Shown here piece after piece: positions 36,440-47,379 of a stretch of 64,000 bases of DNA (the stretch's first letter is position 1; each line of letters starts with the position of its first letter). The position numbers and the translations under genes were made by a program. The stretch spans positions 39,198,408 to 39,262,407 of the forward strand of contig OY735222.1 of assembly GCA_963457665.1 (NCBI GenBank), in the 5' to 3' direction. The notes below the pieces were generated by a model that had not been told where the DNA came from, searched no databases, and saw only the letters and a list, made by a program, of their open reading frames with translations. Origin of the DNA: Thysanoteuthis rhombus (Eukaryota; Mollusca; Cephalopoda; Oegopsida; Thysanoteuthidae).

Positions 36440-36641
36440 CAGTGTACGTGAATATTAAGAGAAACAAAAGGAGGGGGATAGAAGGGGGAGAGAGGGAGGT
36501 ACATGTGGATATTAAGAGAAAAGGGGTATATGTGAATATTCAAAGAGAGAGAGAGAAGGGTATATGTGAATATTCAGAGAAAGAGAGAGAGGGGGGTATA
36601 TGTGAATATTTTAAGAGAGAGAGGGGAAGGTACATGAGAAT

Positions 36642-36672
<31 letters not shown>

Positions 36673-36733
36673 CGGGGGAGATATGTGAATATTCTGAGAT
36701 GCAGAGACTGAGAGAGTGGTATATGTAAACATT

Positions 36734-36766
<33 letters not shown>

Positions 36767-36865
36767 GGAGGTGTATGTGTATATTCAGCGAAAGACAGAA
36801 GGAGGGGGTGTATGAGAATATTCACATAGAGATAGAGACAGAGGGGGGAGTAGAGAGAGACAAAG
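36440..36865 (+). repeat. GA-rich minisatellite, about 10 units
   Basis: Unit: GTATATGTGAATATTCAGAG followed by a variable AG tract and a G run, 30-50 bp in all. Unit length differs mainly in the (AG)n part. The plus strand is nearly pure purine except for TATRTGAATATT blocks. A 92-codon plus and a 117-codon minus frame are by-products. Confidence 0.9.
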
Positions 36866-37398
36866 ATGATAAAAGGGAACAGTAAATGTGTGCGCACTTT
36901 TGCTGCCACATTAAACACTTTTGACACAAAATATGCACAAACAAAAGACCAAGAAAATGAATAAACAAATAACTAAATAAAGACGACAAGCTTCATAATG
37001 TTCCTCGGAAGATGTACGTGAATGGATAAATTGTAAAGTTTTTGGGCTTGCCTTTTGACGCCCTTCCTTCTTAAAAAACGTACACCAAATGGAAATACGG
37101 ACAGGAATCCATCAGCATTCACGCATGCGTAGCTTTCTATTTCCTCCTTATCGGGCTGGTTTACGCCATGTTTATTTTTATGTATTTTGCTTATTAGTTC
37201 TGTGTGGCTAAGTATGACTGACTATCGTTTTTTCTTTCTAATTTATAGAAAGTAAATAGCAAAGGTAACTTATTGATAACAACTGTAAACAATAAAGCCG
37301 GATTTCTTTTTCTGTTTTACGGACCATAAAAGACATTTGGTTGAAATTTGTGCTGCTAATAAAATAGTCTGATAAAATTCTCCACCAGTTATTTTTAT
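36866..37398. other. No gene recognised
   Basis: Unassigned sequence before the candidate frame. Confidence 0.5.
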
Positions 37399-37605
37399 AT
37401 GGCGGGGTTGTTTAGAATCCCAGTTATGTTTACGTTGACTTACTCAATTATTTCCATTTCAACTGCGTTTTATGAGAACATCAACAGAAAAACTGTGACC
37501 CCTGCGACCTCCAGAACCACGGAAAAAATTAATAGTTCAATCCTCGGAGCAAAGTCAATAATGAGACGAAAGAAGATATTGAAAGTTCAGGTAGACGCAT
37601 ATTAG
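37399..37605 (+). CDS. Candidate short secreted-protein frame, unproven
   Basis: A 68-codon frame starts MAGLFRIPVMFTLTYSIISI, a hydrophobic stretch that could act as a signal peptide with cleavage after about residue 23 (SIST-A-F). The remainder is polar with a RRKK cluster at about residues 57-60, a possible basic processing site. CAGGTAGAC near the 3' end could be a splice donor, in which case this would be a first exon. Against it: the base before the start is not a good Kozak context, no homologue comes to mind, and a hydrophobic N-terminus is easy to get in AT-rich DNA. No repeat overlaps it. Confidence 0.25.
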   Translation: MAGLFRIPVMFTLTYSIISISTAFYENINRKTVTPATSRTTEKINSSILGAKSIMRRKKILKVQVDAY

Positions 37606-38210
37606 GCTTTATTTTCATAAATTTATACGCGGCCGTAAACATAAATCATTTTACCTTCTTAGGCGATATATACGCTTAGTCTCTGTTGAAGATTTTTACA
37701 GTTATTACCACTTGAGCTGTGTGGGAAAGTGATTTGCTCCAGTGCTCATTCAACCGCACTTTCTCCACCGTCATTCTGCCACACCTTCCTCTCTGATCCC
37801 CGGGGGAATCTTTTTTTTCACTTACCACCTTGTTAGTGTAGTTATTTTATCAATTTTATAGAAGCATCTTCACTATTATTATTTACTATTTTACCCGTGC
37901 CGTCAGAAAATAACGGTAGAATCGAAATGATCTTGCAATTGTATTGTACAAGTAAGGGAAACTACTAGATAATAAACTTTTAATATTTGTCAAATGTTAC
38001 CTACAAAATATATAGCCAAATAAGTGGCTTATCAAATAAATATATTACTTGTTTTGTTCTCTCATATTATTGTTTCTTTTTATTAAAACTAACTGGACCC
38101 GATGAAATTCCACCGGTATTTACGAATGAGATTAACCGTTATTTCATGCCTCAGCAACTCTCTCGTCCTATGCCTGTATCGTCTGATTCTCTCCCTTATC
38201 CCTTCCAATC
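37606..38210. other. No gene recognised
   Basis: Unassigned. Confidence 0.5.
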
Positions 38211-38214
38211 TTCG

Positions 38215-38485
38215 TTTTCGCTCCATTGTTTTATCTAGTTGTTATACACATATGGATTAGTTTCATATGCAAAAATTCTTCTACCCCACCGTAAACTACT
38301 TGACTTTCTTTCTGTCCTCCCCCTTCCTACGCTCTTATCAAACCATCTAACTTTTTTCTCGCCCCCTTCCCTCTCTCTATCTCTTCCTAGACACTCAGTA
38401 AATTACCTAACTATGGCTGCTCTCCTCTTTTCCTACTCATCTAATAAACTACTTAATTCCTTTTTTCCCCAGTTTCTTTCTGGAT
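38215..38485 (+). repeat. Pyrimidine-rich dispersed repeat
   Basis: Matches 7.5-7.74 kb: TATGGATTAGTTTCATATGC, AAAAATTCTTCTAC and repeated CTAACTT/CTTCCCTC phrases. Confidence 0.5.
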
Positions 38486-39090
38486 GAAATTGGGAAATTA
38501 AAATAAGTTACATTTTGCTTATATAATTTATAATGATAAAATATTATTTTGATTTTAAAAAAGGGGTTATATTTCTTTTTATTTGATTTATGGTAATAAA
38601 AAAAAAAGGTAAGTGGTACGTTTTCATGACAAAAATCTCGTTTGCTAAACCGAATCCTAACCCTGTTTTTTACCGCCTTATAATTCTGTAAATCAACAAA
38701 AAGACGACATCTTCTGTCGTCGGCTTAATCATTCCTGTGTTCTAAAATTATCTCTCTTGTGATTACTGCATAACGGGCAGAGATTGTATCAAGAGTATAA
38801 ATACTTTGAGTGGAAACACTCTTTACTATTGATATCATCAAATCACCGTAGCCCTACAAAAATCTCAAAATTTAGATAGTTTTAGGTAGATCTTTTTTTT
38901 TTTGGTAATTCTAGTTGAAGAACAATTTTTACAATAATTTTTGTAGATAATTAATTCTGGTACATGCGCAGGCTATGGTAAGTCATTTATTTATGACTAT
39001 ATGTTCTCAATTCTGGTATTGCTGCTTTTATTACTCTCTGTCGATATACTCTTCAACGATTTTTCAGTTTATTGAAAAATTAACCGTTTT
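38486..39090. other. No gene recognised
   Basis: Unassigned AT-rich DNA. Confidence 0.5.
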
Positions 39091-39094
39091 CCTA

Positions 39095-39185
39095 TTGGTT
39101 TTTAGTTTGGGGTTAATTTGTGATGTAAGTTTATGCTAAATTAGTCCCTTAGTTCGTGTTCGTCAGCGTTAAGGCTTGTTTTTTA
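39095..39185 (+). mobile_element. MITE family M internal fragment
   Basis: GTGATGTAAGTTTATGCTAA, ATTAGTCCCTTAG and TCGTCAGCGTTAAGGCTTG match the family interior. Confidence 0.55.
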
Positions 39186-40060
39186 AATGCCCCCTACACA
39201 GCTTACTGCCCATTAACTCAACGTCATTACCATTCTAATTACAATTACTTACGGTCAATTAATTCATGTCTGTATCGAAGTGGTGACTTGAAAGGTAGAT
39301 AGAAAAAAGTATCGCCCTTGCCCAAGCTATGGAGAAAACAGAAGGACAGATTGTGCTGAAAAGGCAACCAGTTTAGGAGAAGGACAACTCTGTACAAAAC
39401 CAGAGAGTTGAACTCCCTTAAAGAGGTTTTGCACCCAATTTGACGTCCTTACGGCAGCTCCTGCAGCCAAAATGATGCCAAATGTATGGCTCTGTGCTTT
39501 TCTCTGGACAACATCAGCGCTGCTGAGAGGGGGATTCTGACGACTGGGCATCCAAAGATCTATATACGACGCGAAAGGACAGAACTGAGGCCAAATAAAT
39601 GAGATACTATTTTCCAAATCACATGTACTAATCAAGCCTGTTTTCTAGTCACTTTCAGCTATTCAAAATAGTCGTTCGAGAAATAAATAAAATCTGCCCT
39701 ATTCTAAGGTCTTCCCAAGTTTTCTCCATCTACCTCTGTCTTTTGGCTACACTTCCACTACGATATGTGACAATTGACTACAAGCACCCGAGGCGGCGTC
39801 CCTCCCTTCACATGCTATTTCATCCATAGCATGAGTGGGTAGGTAGATGAGATGGGTGCCATTACAGCGAGATGACCGTCTCTGTAGGAGTTTGAACTCG
39901 GCTAAGCGACTGCATTTTTTTGGCTATCAGCTTACTTCACGTGAAAGATTAGTTACTGAAATATTTCTGTTACTATGCAAGTTCTCCTGTCATAGCATAG
40001 CGAGTGTCGTCTGTACGGGAGCGGAGAATAAGAAATCCTATCGTTTTTTGTTTGTTTGTT
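39186..40060. other. No gene recognised
   Basis: Minus frame of 102 codons (39635-39327) is unassigned. A B-box-like GAGTTTGAACTC at about 39889-39900 is isolated. Confidence 0.45.
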
Positions 40061-40168
40061 AAGAACTGTCAACCAAAAATCTCACCAAAACTGTCAAAAT
40101 AAGTTTCTTCAGTTTTCAAGTTAATCCAGCTGACTGGCTGGTTGGCTGTATATTTTGTGTACAGGTTA

Positions 40169-40200
<32 letters not shown>

Positions 40201-40725
40201 GTCTTTTAAAGTCCGTCGTTGCACATAGACCTTTCACGGGATTCGCCAAATTTCCCTATCATGGGCATTGCGGAGCCAGTATTTCCTGAATCTGTCAAGT
40301 TCATCTCTCCATCTTGTGTTCTGTCGGCCTCGGTTCCTTATGTGATCTCTGGGGATCCATGTTGTGAGGCATGATGTCCATCGGTTAGGCTACAAGAAGG
40401 GTGCAACAAGGGAGCCATAAAGTTGGGTATTTCAACTTTTGCTCTTTATCATGTCAAGAGAAAACTTCCTTTTTTTTTCTAGAATTCTCCCCTATATAGT
40501 TTTTAATTGGGAGAATCGATTTGCAATGCAAGCAAAGTGGAACTGATCATGTAGTTTGTATTCAGCAGCATTCGCGCCTGCTTGTGGTTGTTGTTTTTAA
40601 ACACTGATCACTGCCCAACAGAAGGATTGAGAAGTGACTTCTTTCCAATTTTTCGATTGATCACTCCGACATGCCGAAATACGTTAGTTATGCGACGGTT
40701 ACTATTCAGAGACTAACAAGACTTG
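40061..40725 (+). mobile_element. MITE family M copy, split by an RTE tail
   Basis: Left part: AGAACTGTCAACC, TTTCTTCAGTTTTCAAGTTA, GACTGGCTGGTTGGCTG. After the RTE piece the family continues with GGGAGAATCGATTTGCAATG, CAGCAGCATTCGCGCCTGC, GATCACTGCCCAACAGAAG and the end GGTTACTATTCAGAGACTAA. Confidence 0.8.
40168..40390 (-). pseudogene. RTE 3' tail inserted into the MITE copy
   Basis: On the plus strand it begins with (CAT)11, then CAGTCTTTTAAAGTCCGTC, and later ATCTCTCCATCTTGTGTTCT and GGATCCATGTTGTGAGGC: the reverse complement of the last 220 bp of the 8.1 kb family. The ATG/CAT run is its 3' tail, so the RTE copy was retroposed on the minus strand. Confidence 0.85.
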
Positions 40726-40954
40726 TTTGTTTTTTTTTTGTTGTTGTTTTGGGCGTCTAGAGGTTGTTGCTTTTCTTAAATGATTTTAAAACCCGGTTTC
40801 AGAGTATTTCAACGTGCGAAACAATTATTCCCATCAATGTAAAACGTCACTCTTCGGGAGATAACGTTGACAGACAATGGTTGCTTTTTCTTCTCCTGAG
40901 TGTTGACAGAAGGAGGAGATATGGGAGATAACATATTTCTTTAAGTGCCTCGTT

Positions 40955-41120
40955 GTTAAGTGATGGTAAGGCACAGTAGACTCGTAGACTATTACTACCG
41001 TAGTGAGTTCGATCCATACCTCAACTACACACTTGTGACACTTTGTTGTATTAAAATAAGCTCCAAAACCTTCGATAGAGCACCTCAGAACCTCCAGGAG
41101 AAGTGGATGTGACACAAGGT
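40955..41120 (+). mobile_element. SINE-like repeat with tRNA-type B-box, copy 2
   Basis: GGTAAGGCACAGTAGACTCG could hold a degenerate A-box; GAGTTCGATCC at about 41007 is a good B-box about 45 bp later. Downstream CTCAACTACACACTTGTGAC matches the 31.7 kb copy (CTCCACACTT). Confidence 0.5.
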
Positions 41121-42000
41121 CAGTTTAATGAGGGGAACCTCTTACGCGAATGTGAGAAGTGGGAACTTTCTCAAAAAGATCTCTGGGGTATGAGAGCGCA
41201 TGACTTGGTCACTGGGCGAACTCTGACCCAGTAGACACAGAGCGAGGGCATTGCATCTGCGTCAGTCTGGCCAGAAATGATCTTCAAAAATTTGGATGCT
41301 AAGCATGCTTATCCTCTAGACCATTTATACAACAGTCAATTCAATTATCACCAAATGCTTAACACCAATATCCTTGTGTCGTACTACACAAAGTTTTGCT
41401 TGAATTACACCTTTCTTTCAAAAATCCCTCTATTCATTCCTTTTTACGTATCCGAGCTCTTGCAGAACATTCTTTAACTTTCAACTCAAAATCTCCTCTT
41501 TTTGAACTATGCAAACCATGCTTGCACTTACAGTATCATTACCATATGCTCCAAAAAACCCATTACGTAACTTCTGCAGTTCTTAAACCGGGTCACACAT
41601 GAAGAGTAAACAGATTCAAAAGTGCATTTCATACTGCACTGCAGTAAAATAAAAGTATTGCTTTTCATTAAACAATTGCTAATGAATACGCACGTACAAG
41701 TAGTAATAATCCTAAGATTTCCATAGAACTGTGCAAAATAACCGTGCTGAGAACTTTTGCATCAACCTAACAAGTATGGTAATTTACTACGTATAAGACT
41801 GACTGCATTTTTGCAGGCATATTTTCGAGGATTATTGCAAGGTTTTTATCTATTGAAATCTATATTAACCCTCACAGTGAATGGCAGTTTACATTATTTA
41901 CATAACACAATAACATTAGTAAACAACTAACAATACGTTCGCTTTCCAAGACTGAACTTGAAAAATAAAACGCGCCTTAAATGCCGTAAAATACGATAAT
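41121..42000. other. No gene recognised
   Basis: 41130-41275 is richer in G and C than its neighbours; nature unknown. The rest is unassigned. Confidence 0.45.
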
Positions 42001-42004
42001 CAAG

Positions 42005-42080
42005 TCCGCTTGAATACTGTAACGGTTAGTACGTCTTCCTCAAGCTAAGGTCTTGGATTCGATTCACGGTATTAAAAATG
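42005..42080 (+). mobile_element. tRNA-like sequence, probably a SINE head
   Basis: CTGTAACGGTTAGTACGTCT is followed by GGTCTTGGATTCGATTCACG; the second part is a good B-box (GGATTCGATTC) at the right distance. No convincing acceptor stem closes it, so it is a tRNA-derived relic rather than a tRNA gene. The body, if any, would run to about 42300 but has no second copy in this window. Confidence 0.45.
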
Positions 42081-43030
42081 AGTGAAAAACCCTTCATTGG
42101 CACAGATTTCCTCGTGATTGAGTACACTCTGATCTGTACGATTAGGTATCTTTTAACTTGCATCCTGCCCAGAGGATGGTCATAAAAATAAAGTCCTGGT
42201 CTCGACCAGACTTAAGACTTGCTAGGATAACTGAGCTGACGAATGCAGCAAAGATCTTGACTTTGTCGTACCTCCCTTAGTGACGGGAAGCTTTACCGTG
42301 TTTACCGCATATAATAAAATCCTCGCTCATGAATCTCAAAAAACCAAACAATTTATAACAGGCGCTCACTTCCACTAGAAGCGAGGAAAATCAAACTTTA
42401 AGGATACTTATAAGATATCGCTAACATTGTGTAATAGACAGCACTGTAGACCTTTGTGCCAAACTCATACGATAGAATTCCTGGCTCATATGTCATACAA
42501 AAAATAAGAACTTATAACAGGACATTCTCACCTATTAGAAGTTAAAAAAAACTGAACTTTTTTAAAAACACTTCCACGACTTCCCAAACATTGTTTATTT
42601 CTCGGCTTATACGCTAAGAAACAAATTAACAGTTTTTACCAAGACGCTTTCAGCAACTACAAGCAAAAAAAAAATGAAGCTTCACTCTCGTTCGTAAGTC
42701 AACATTTTTTCACTTCAGATGTCAACAATTCAAATACAAAAGCCCGTCAGTTTTGAACTGATCGGAATAAACAGCAGAACAAGTTATAAAATAAGCAATA
42801 AAAAATTGCTTCAGCTCAAATAACGTGTGTTTGATTGTCAATGAAAAATATGAAAGACGTCCATTGTGAGCATTTTCTTTTTGGGGGGTTCGTTTTAAGG
42901 CTCGGGAAAATACCGTTGTATAAGTTGCATAGATTCAGACATTTTCTTGACTTTTGTCTGAATCTTTTGTTTGGTATAATACGGTAGCCATGAAAATGTG
43001 GTCAGCCAAAGAAGTGACCAAAATGACTCT
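42081..43030. other. No gene recognised
   Basis: Unassigned. Confidence 0.5.
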
Positions 43031-43475
43031 TATTAGAAACTATCTACCAAAACTGTCATCTAAACTTTCAATATGGGTTTCTTCAGTTTTCAGGCTTGTC
43101 TGGCTGGCTGGCTGGCTATATATGCATGTATGTATCATTTGTAGAGGATGAAGCAATCGAGCTAGAAGGCTGCACATTTTAGCATTTACTCTCCATTATG
43201 TCAATGAAAAAGAACGCTTTTCTAAAAATTTTAGGATTTTAGCGCGTCCAATTTGCAATGTAAGTTTATGCTAAATTAATTCCTTGGTTTGTGTCACGCT
43301 AGTTTTTTGAAAATTCGGTTTTTATATTGATCACTGCCTAACAAAAAGGCAAGAGGGGTTACTAATTCATTGATCATCCAATTTGAAATTTTTCAATTGA
43401 TCGCCCCCAGCAGGCATGCTGTCAAAAGATGCTATTCATGTGATTGCTCCTACTGGGTGACTGAACAGACCTGTG
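43031..43475 (+). mobile_element. MITE family M copy
   Basis: Starts TATTAGAAACTATCTACC, contains GGGTTTCTTCAGTTTTCAGG, the CTGGCTGGCTGGCTAT run, TTTGCAATGTAAGTTTATGC, TGATCACTGCCTAACAAAAA and CAGGCATGCTGTCAAAAGAT; ends near TACTGGGTGACTGAACAGAC. Confidence 0.8.
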
Positions 43476-43589
43476 ATAGGTCAAGCTTTTAAATAACAAC
43501 ACTTCTTGCTTTGTTTCTCTTTGAAAGAATATCTGTTCCGTTTCTTGAATGTTTTGAGGGCAGAATCCTATAAGCAAGTCTGAAACTCT

Positions 43590-43865
43590 TCAATTTCCTG
43601 TCACTGGCAGCCAGGCCAGGTTAAGGGCCCGGGCCTGAGTTACGCTACTGATATTAGTGTAGATATTGGTCTCCCCCTTGGGAGTGTTAATAAGGTCATA
43701 ACGGGAAGCTTTCTCTAGAATCCTTAGCGGCTTACGGCACTTCGCACTACCAGGCAGTGACCCATCTAGGTACTGAACAAGCTCAACGTTGCTCAACTTC
43801 TGTGATTGTAAGCTATTCAAGACGAAGGCTGGTTTGACTTGGGGTCAATGTAGTTGTGTATTTCT
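43590..43865 (-). mobile_element. 5S rRNA-derived SINE, best copy
   Basis: On the minus strand: AGAAGTTGAGCAACGTTGAG, TTCAGTACCTAGATGGGTCA, CTGCCTGG and GTGCCGTAAGCC follow 5S rRNA in order over about 70 bases (5S: AGAAGTTAAGCAACGTCGGG, TTAGTACTTGGATGGGTGAC, CGCCTGG, GTGCTGTAGGC). These include the internal A-box/IE and C-box promoter elements. The body then reads GAGAAAGCTTCCCGTTATGA, TTAACACTCCC, GGGGAGACCAATATCTAC, as in the 4.8-5.1 kb copy. A 76-codon minus frame here is a by-product. Older 5S-SINEs are known in vertebrates (SINE3, AmnSINE1); I do not know this body. Confidence 0.78.
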
Positions 43866-44239
43866 CACTGGTGTATTTGTCATTGATGCTATTAGTTGGC
43901 GTTCGAACTTTGTTGAAAAAAGAAAAAAGACGAAAACTCATCAAACACAAAGCTATTTAAGATGTATACTGACTTGCTTTGCTGGTTTGAGAGTTATGGT
44001 AAAAAAAAATTTCAATCCCAGGCCATCGTCACTTGGATGATTAAATCAACATAATCTTCTTATCCTCTTTTGGCCTCATTAAGCTTCTTAAATATCAAGT
44101 TGGAGAACTACCTAAGAATGAAACAATAATGTTTTCTATTTGCATTGTATCTGCAGAGAATATAATTACATAAGTAAGTCTTTCACTTCCACTCTCAGGG
44201 TATTAATTGCCGGGAGAGACGTCATAAAAAGAAAATCTG
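43866..44239. other. No gene recognised
   Basis: Unassigned DNA between the SINE and the RTE tail. Confidence 0.5.
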
Positions 44240-44771
44240 TCATAACGGTCAAAACGAAAATAGACCACTACATCTACGTAGGACGATGAATCTCCATGAA
44301 ATCCTTAAAAGAAAAAAAAAGCAAGCGAAGAATCCTCTTTGCAAGTTAATGCCTCCTCCCGAAAGTCATATATGGTACATGGAACCTAAGCAAAATATTG
44401 ACTCTCAAATCATCCAACATGCACATGAAAGAATCGTGCTCCACCTCACATAGAGGGATCACAAGACAGCACAATGTATTCGGGAGAAGACAGGAGTCCG
44501 AGACATCATAGAATCCATCAGAGACCTCAAAAGGCAATGAGCTGGTCATGTTGCAAGAATGGCAGACAACCGAGGGACATCACGACTCACAACATGGATC
44601 CCCAGAGATCGCAAACGAGACTGAGACAGGTATAGTACATGATGGAGAGACGAACTAGACAAAGTCAGAAAATGCTGGCTCCGCGGTGCCCACGATAGAG
44701 AGGTGTGGCGAATCCTGGTCTGTGTTTAGGTTCAACGACGGACAATAAAAGTCTGATGATGATGATGATGG
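44240..44771 (+). pseudogene. RTE 3' tail, about 530 bp
   Basis: From GACCACTACATCTACGTAGG to AAAGTCTGATGATGATGATG. Reading frames are broken many times; recognisable words include GQRISMK-like, ARMADNRG and the tail WRDELDK. Confidence 0.8.
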
Positions 44772-46255
44772 GGTCGAAATAAGCTGGTCCGTTAGAAAAT
44801 CTGTAACAGTTTAAAAAATAGGGATGTAATGATCTGGTGGGTAGGAAACTATTGGCACTAAAACAATTTAGTAAGATCAAAGTCGTTAGAGAAAGATTCA
44901 TAGTCGGAGCAGGAGGTAGATTCGTACATTTTTCACAAAATCAATAGAATTCTCTTGTTTTCGTAGAAAATACACTGGAAAGACATTTAGAGGTACAAAA
45001 TTTCAAAGTTGCTAAATTCAGCGGATAGAATTGAATTCAGTTTATAAACACAATCAGTTTAACCTAGTTCTCCCCATGGCATTGTTTACCACTGTCATTA
45101 TAATCGTTGTCGTTTGATAGGAGAATGTTTTTAAGTCAATAGCTGTGTCCATCCCCCGCCAAATGTCATGGAGCAGAAAGTACAGATGGATTCACAAAAA
45201 TCAATTAAAGGAGGTCCTAATAAGAGCGGAGGTGTCCAGAATGATAAGCAGGAGTCGGGGAGGCAATTAAGCACATAAGAGTAACACGCACAACAAAACT
45301 AATAACTCCGTTGATGCTGTGGATTTGGTACCCTTACCGTGTGAAAAAAAACCTTTGCTGTAGAAATGCTGTCAGGAGACAGGTTACTCCTTGGGGAAGA
45401 AATGTATCCCTTCAGTAAATTCATGATATCTGTCAAAATACAATTAAAAGTAACCTTTTTTCAATATAGTTAAACCCAAACGCTCCTAAAACCATCGAAC
45501 GACAAAACAGAACGAACTTTTTGGCCAGTCCGTTGCAAACAATTGAGAATATTTTTTAATGAAGTTAGTTATTATTCCCTACTGGATCAGCCAGAGAAGT
45601 TGCGTAATTAAGCGTGATATAAAGAACCTGCGTAAACCAGCGAGGGGTAGATAGTATTTCAAATTCTTGCGTGCGGACAATATTCCCTCTGAGATGTGAA
45701 ACTTGTGAACTCTATTGACTGACTGTCAACTAGTAAAAACGCAACTTGGTTTTGTACTCTTGTGAAAACGTGACATTGTGTCGTACTCTTATGAATACGT
45801 GATTTCGTGTCATATTCTTGTGAAAACGTGAATTTGCCTTGAACAATCAAAAGTGATCTTTTTCAGTAAAATTATTAAAACTAAACGCTTCCAAAGCCGA
45901 ACAGAAAAGAATAAACTTTTTGGCTACGCCATACGGCACCCTTATGGATTCGAGAGTACAGTTATAAAAAATGTACAGTTACGGAGGAGGGGGGGTTATA
46001 TGAAGTGTATTGCTAATTGGAAACCAATAATTACAGACAAAAATGACTCTTTATTACCTATTCACAATGGCGGTATGGGGCTTACAGGTCTGCAATTAAA
46101 ATGAATGAACCAAAAAGTAATTATGCTTACCATTTACGTAACAGTACGTAATTAATTGTTTCTTGAACGCAAAGTTTAAAAGAATACCTAGGAGAGGTAG
46201 TTTTTATTATTGAAATATAAAGAATAGTATATAATTTTTTGAAGTAAAAGAGTGA
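44772..46255. repeat. Unassigned DNA with a local duplication
   Basis: AAACGCTCCTAAAACCATCGA with AACGAACTTTTTGGCCA (about 45475-45530) resembles AAACGCTTCCAAAGCCGAAC with ATAAACTTTTTGGCTA (about 45883-45930). The 83-codon frame 45853-46104 is unassigned. CTTGTGAAAACGTGA-like phrases repeat at about 45760-45835. Confidence 0.4.
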
Positions 46256-46261
46256 TTAATT

Positions 46262-46841
46262 TAGGTGAAAGCAAACCACTACATCTACCTGGAACAACAA
46301 ATCTCCATGAAATCATCGAACGAAGAAGATATCAAGCAAAGAATCACACTAGCTAGGTAAACTTTTGGCAGAGCAAGTTCAACCTTCAGAAACATGAAAA
46401 TTCTGCACTAGAAAGAAGGGAACACAACCTCCCGATAGTCACTTTTGGGACTCGAACATGGACCCTAACGAAAAAAGACTTACACTTGAACTGCGCAACA
46501 TACAACAAACACAAGAGAGAATCATGCTCAACATCACATAAACGGATCACAAGATAGAAATTAGAGGAAAAATAGAATCATAGAATCCATTTAAAACTTA
46601 ACAATGACAATGGGCTGGCCATGTAGCGAGACTGGCAGACAAACGTTGGACATGAGGACTCATAACATGGATCCCAAGAGATCACATTCGAAACCGTGAC
46701 CGGCAAAATATAAAATGGCATGACGAACTAGATAAGTTCAGGAAGTGCTGTTTCCGTAACGCCCACGATAGAGAGGTCTAGCGAATCCAGGGGAAGGTTT
46801 ATGTCGAACAACAGACGCCTAAAGGCTTCTGATGATGATGG
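46262..46841 (+). pseudogene. RTE 3' tail, about 580 bp
   Basis: Aligns to the 8.1 kb family from CACTACATCTACCTGGAACA to the end GGCTTCTGATGATGATG. It keeps a SSTFRNMKI-like segment missing from the 8.1 kb copy. Multiple stops. Confidence 0.8.
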
Positions 46842-47379
46842 TTATAATTATGTATTAGGGTTTACGCCCACACTTTCGGACAAGATAAATGTGTCCGCTG
46901 GAGGAACAAGTTAGAGAGCCCCTGTTGTTAAGTAAGTACTATTCTTTGCCTGTCACAATTTGTTTCGAAAATGGATTTTTTGTACGATCTTATCCAATTT
47001 TATGCCTTCCCTACTTTTTTCGTTTCATTACTTACCCCTCACATTCGTTTCCATGTTGTCCATTAATTCTGCAATCTGTTTCGCTGTAGTAAAGCTTCTT
47101 GGCTCATCTGTTTTCGACAAAATGAAAAATCGCTTCCTAGATTAGAAATCTGAAATTTGCTTTAATATCTTTAACAGAAATGAATCTAAGAGAGTAAAAA
47201 AAAGACTTTCAAAAACATTAAAGAATTTATAAACGAAAAAACAACTTTTTTTTTCGTTCCTTTCAAAACTGATAACCGTGCTTCGAAGATCAGGAATACG
47301 GAATTTGTTTTAATAACTTAAACAGAAAATGAGTTTAAGTCTAAGAGAAAAAAATTAAAAAAACAAAAGCAAAAAAAGC
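46842..47379. other. No gene recognised
   Basis: Unassigned. Confidence 0.5.

Noticed and set aside
36433..36927. Overlapping 92- and 117-codon frames on opposite strands
   Set aside because: Both are by-products of the GA-rich minisatellite.
42005..42080. Functional tRNA gene
   Set aside because: No acceptor stem pairing and an irregular anticodon arm.
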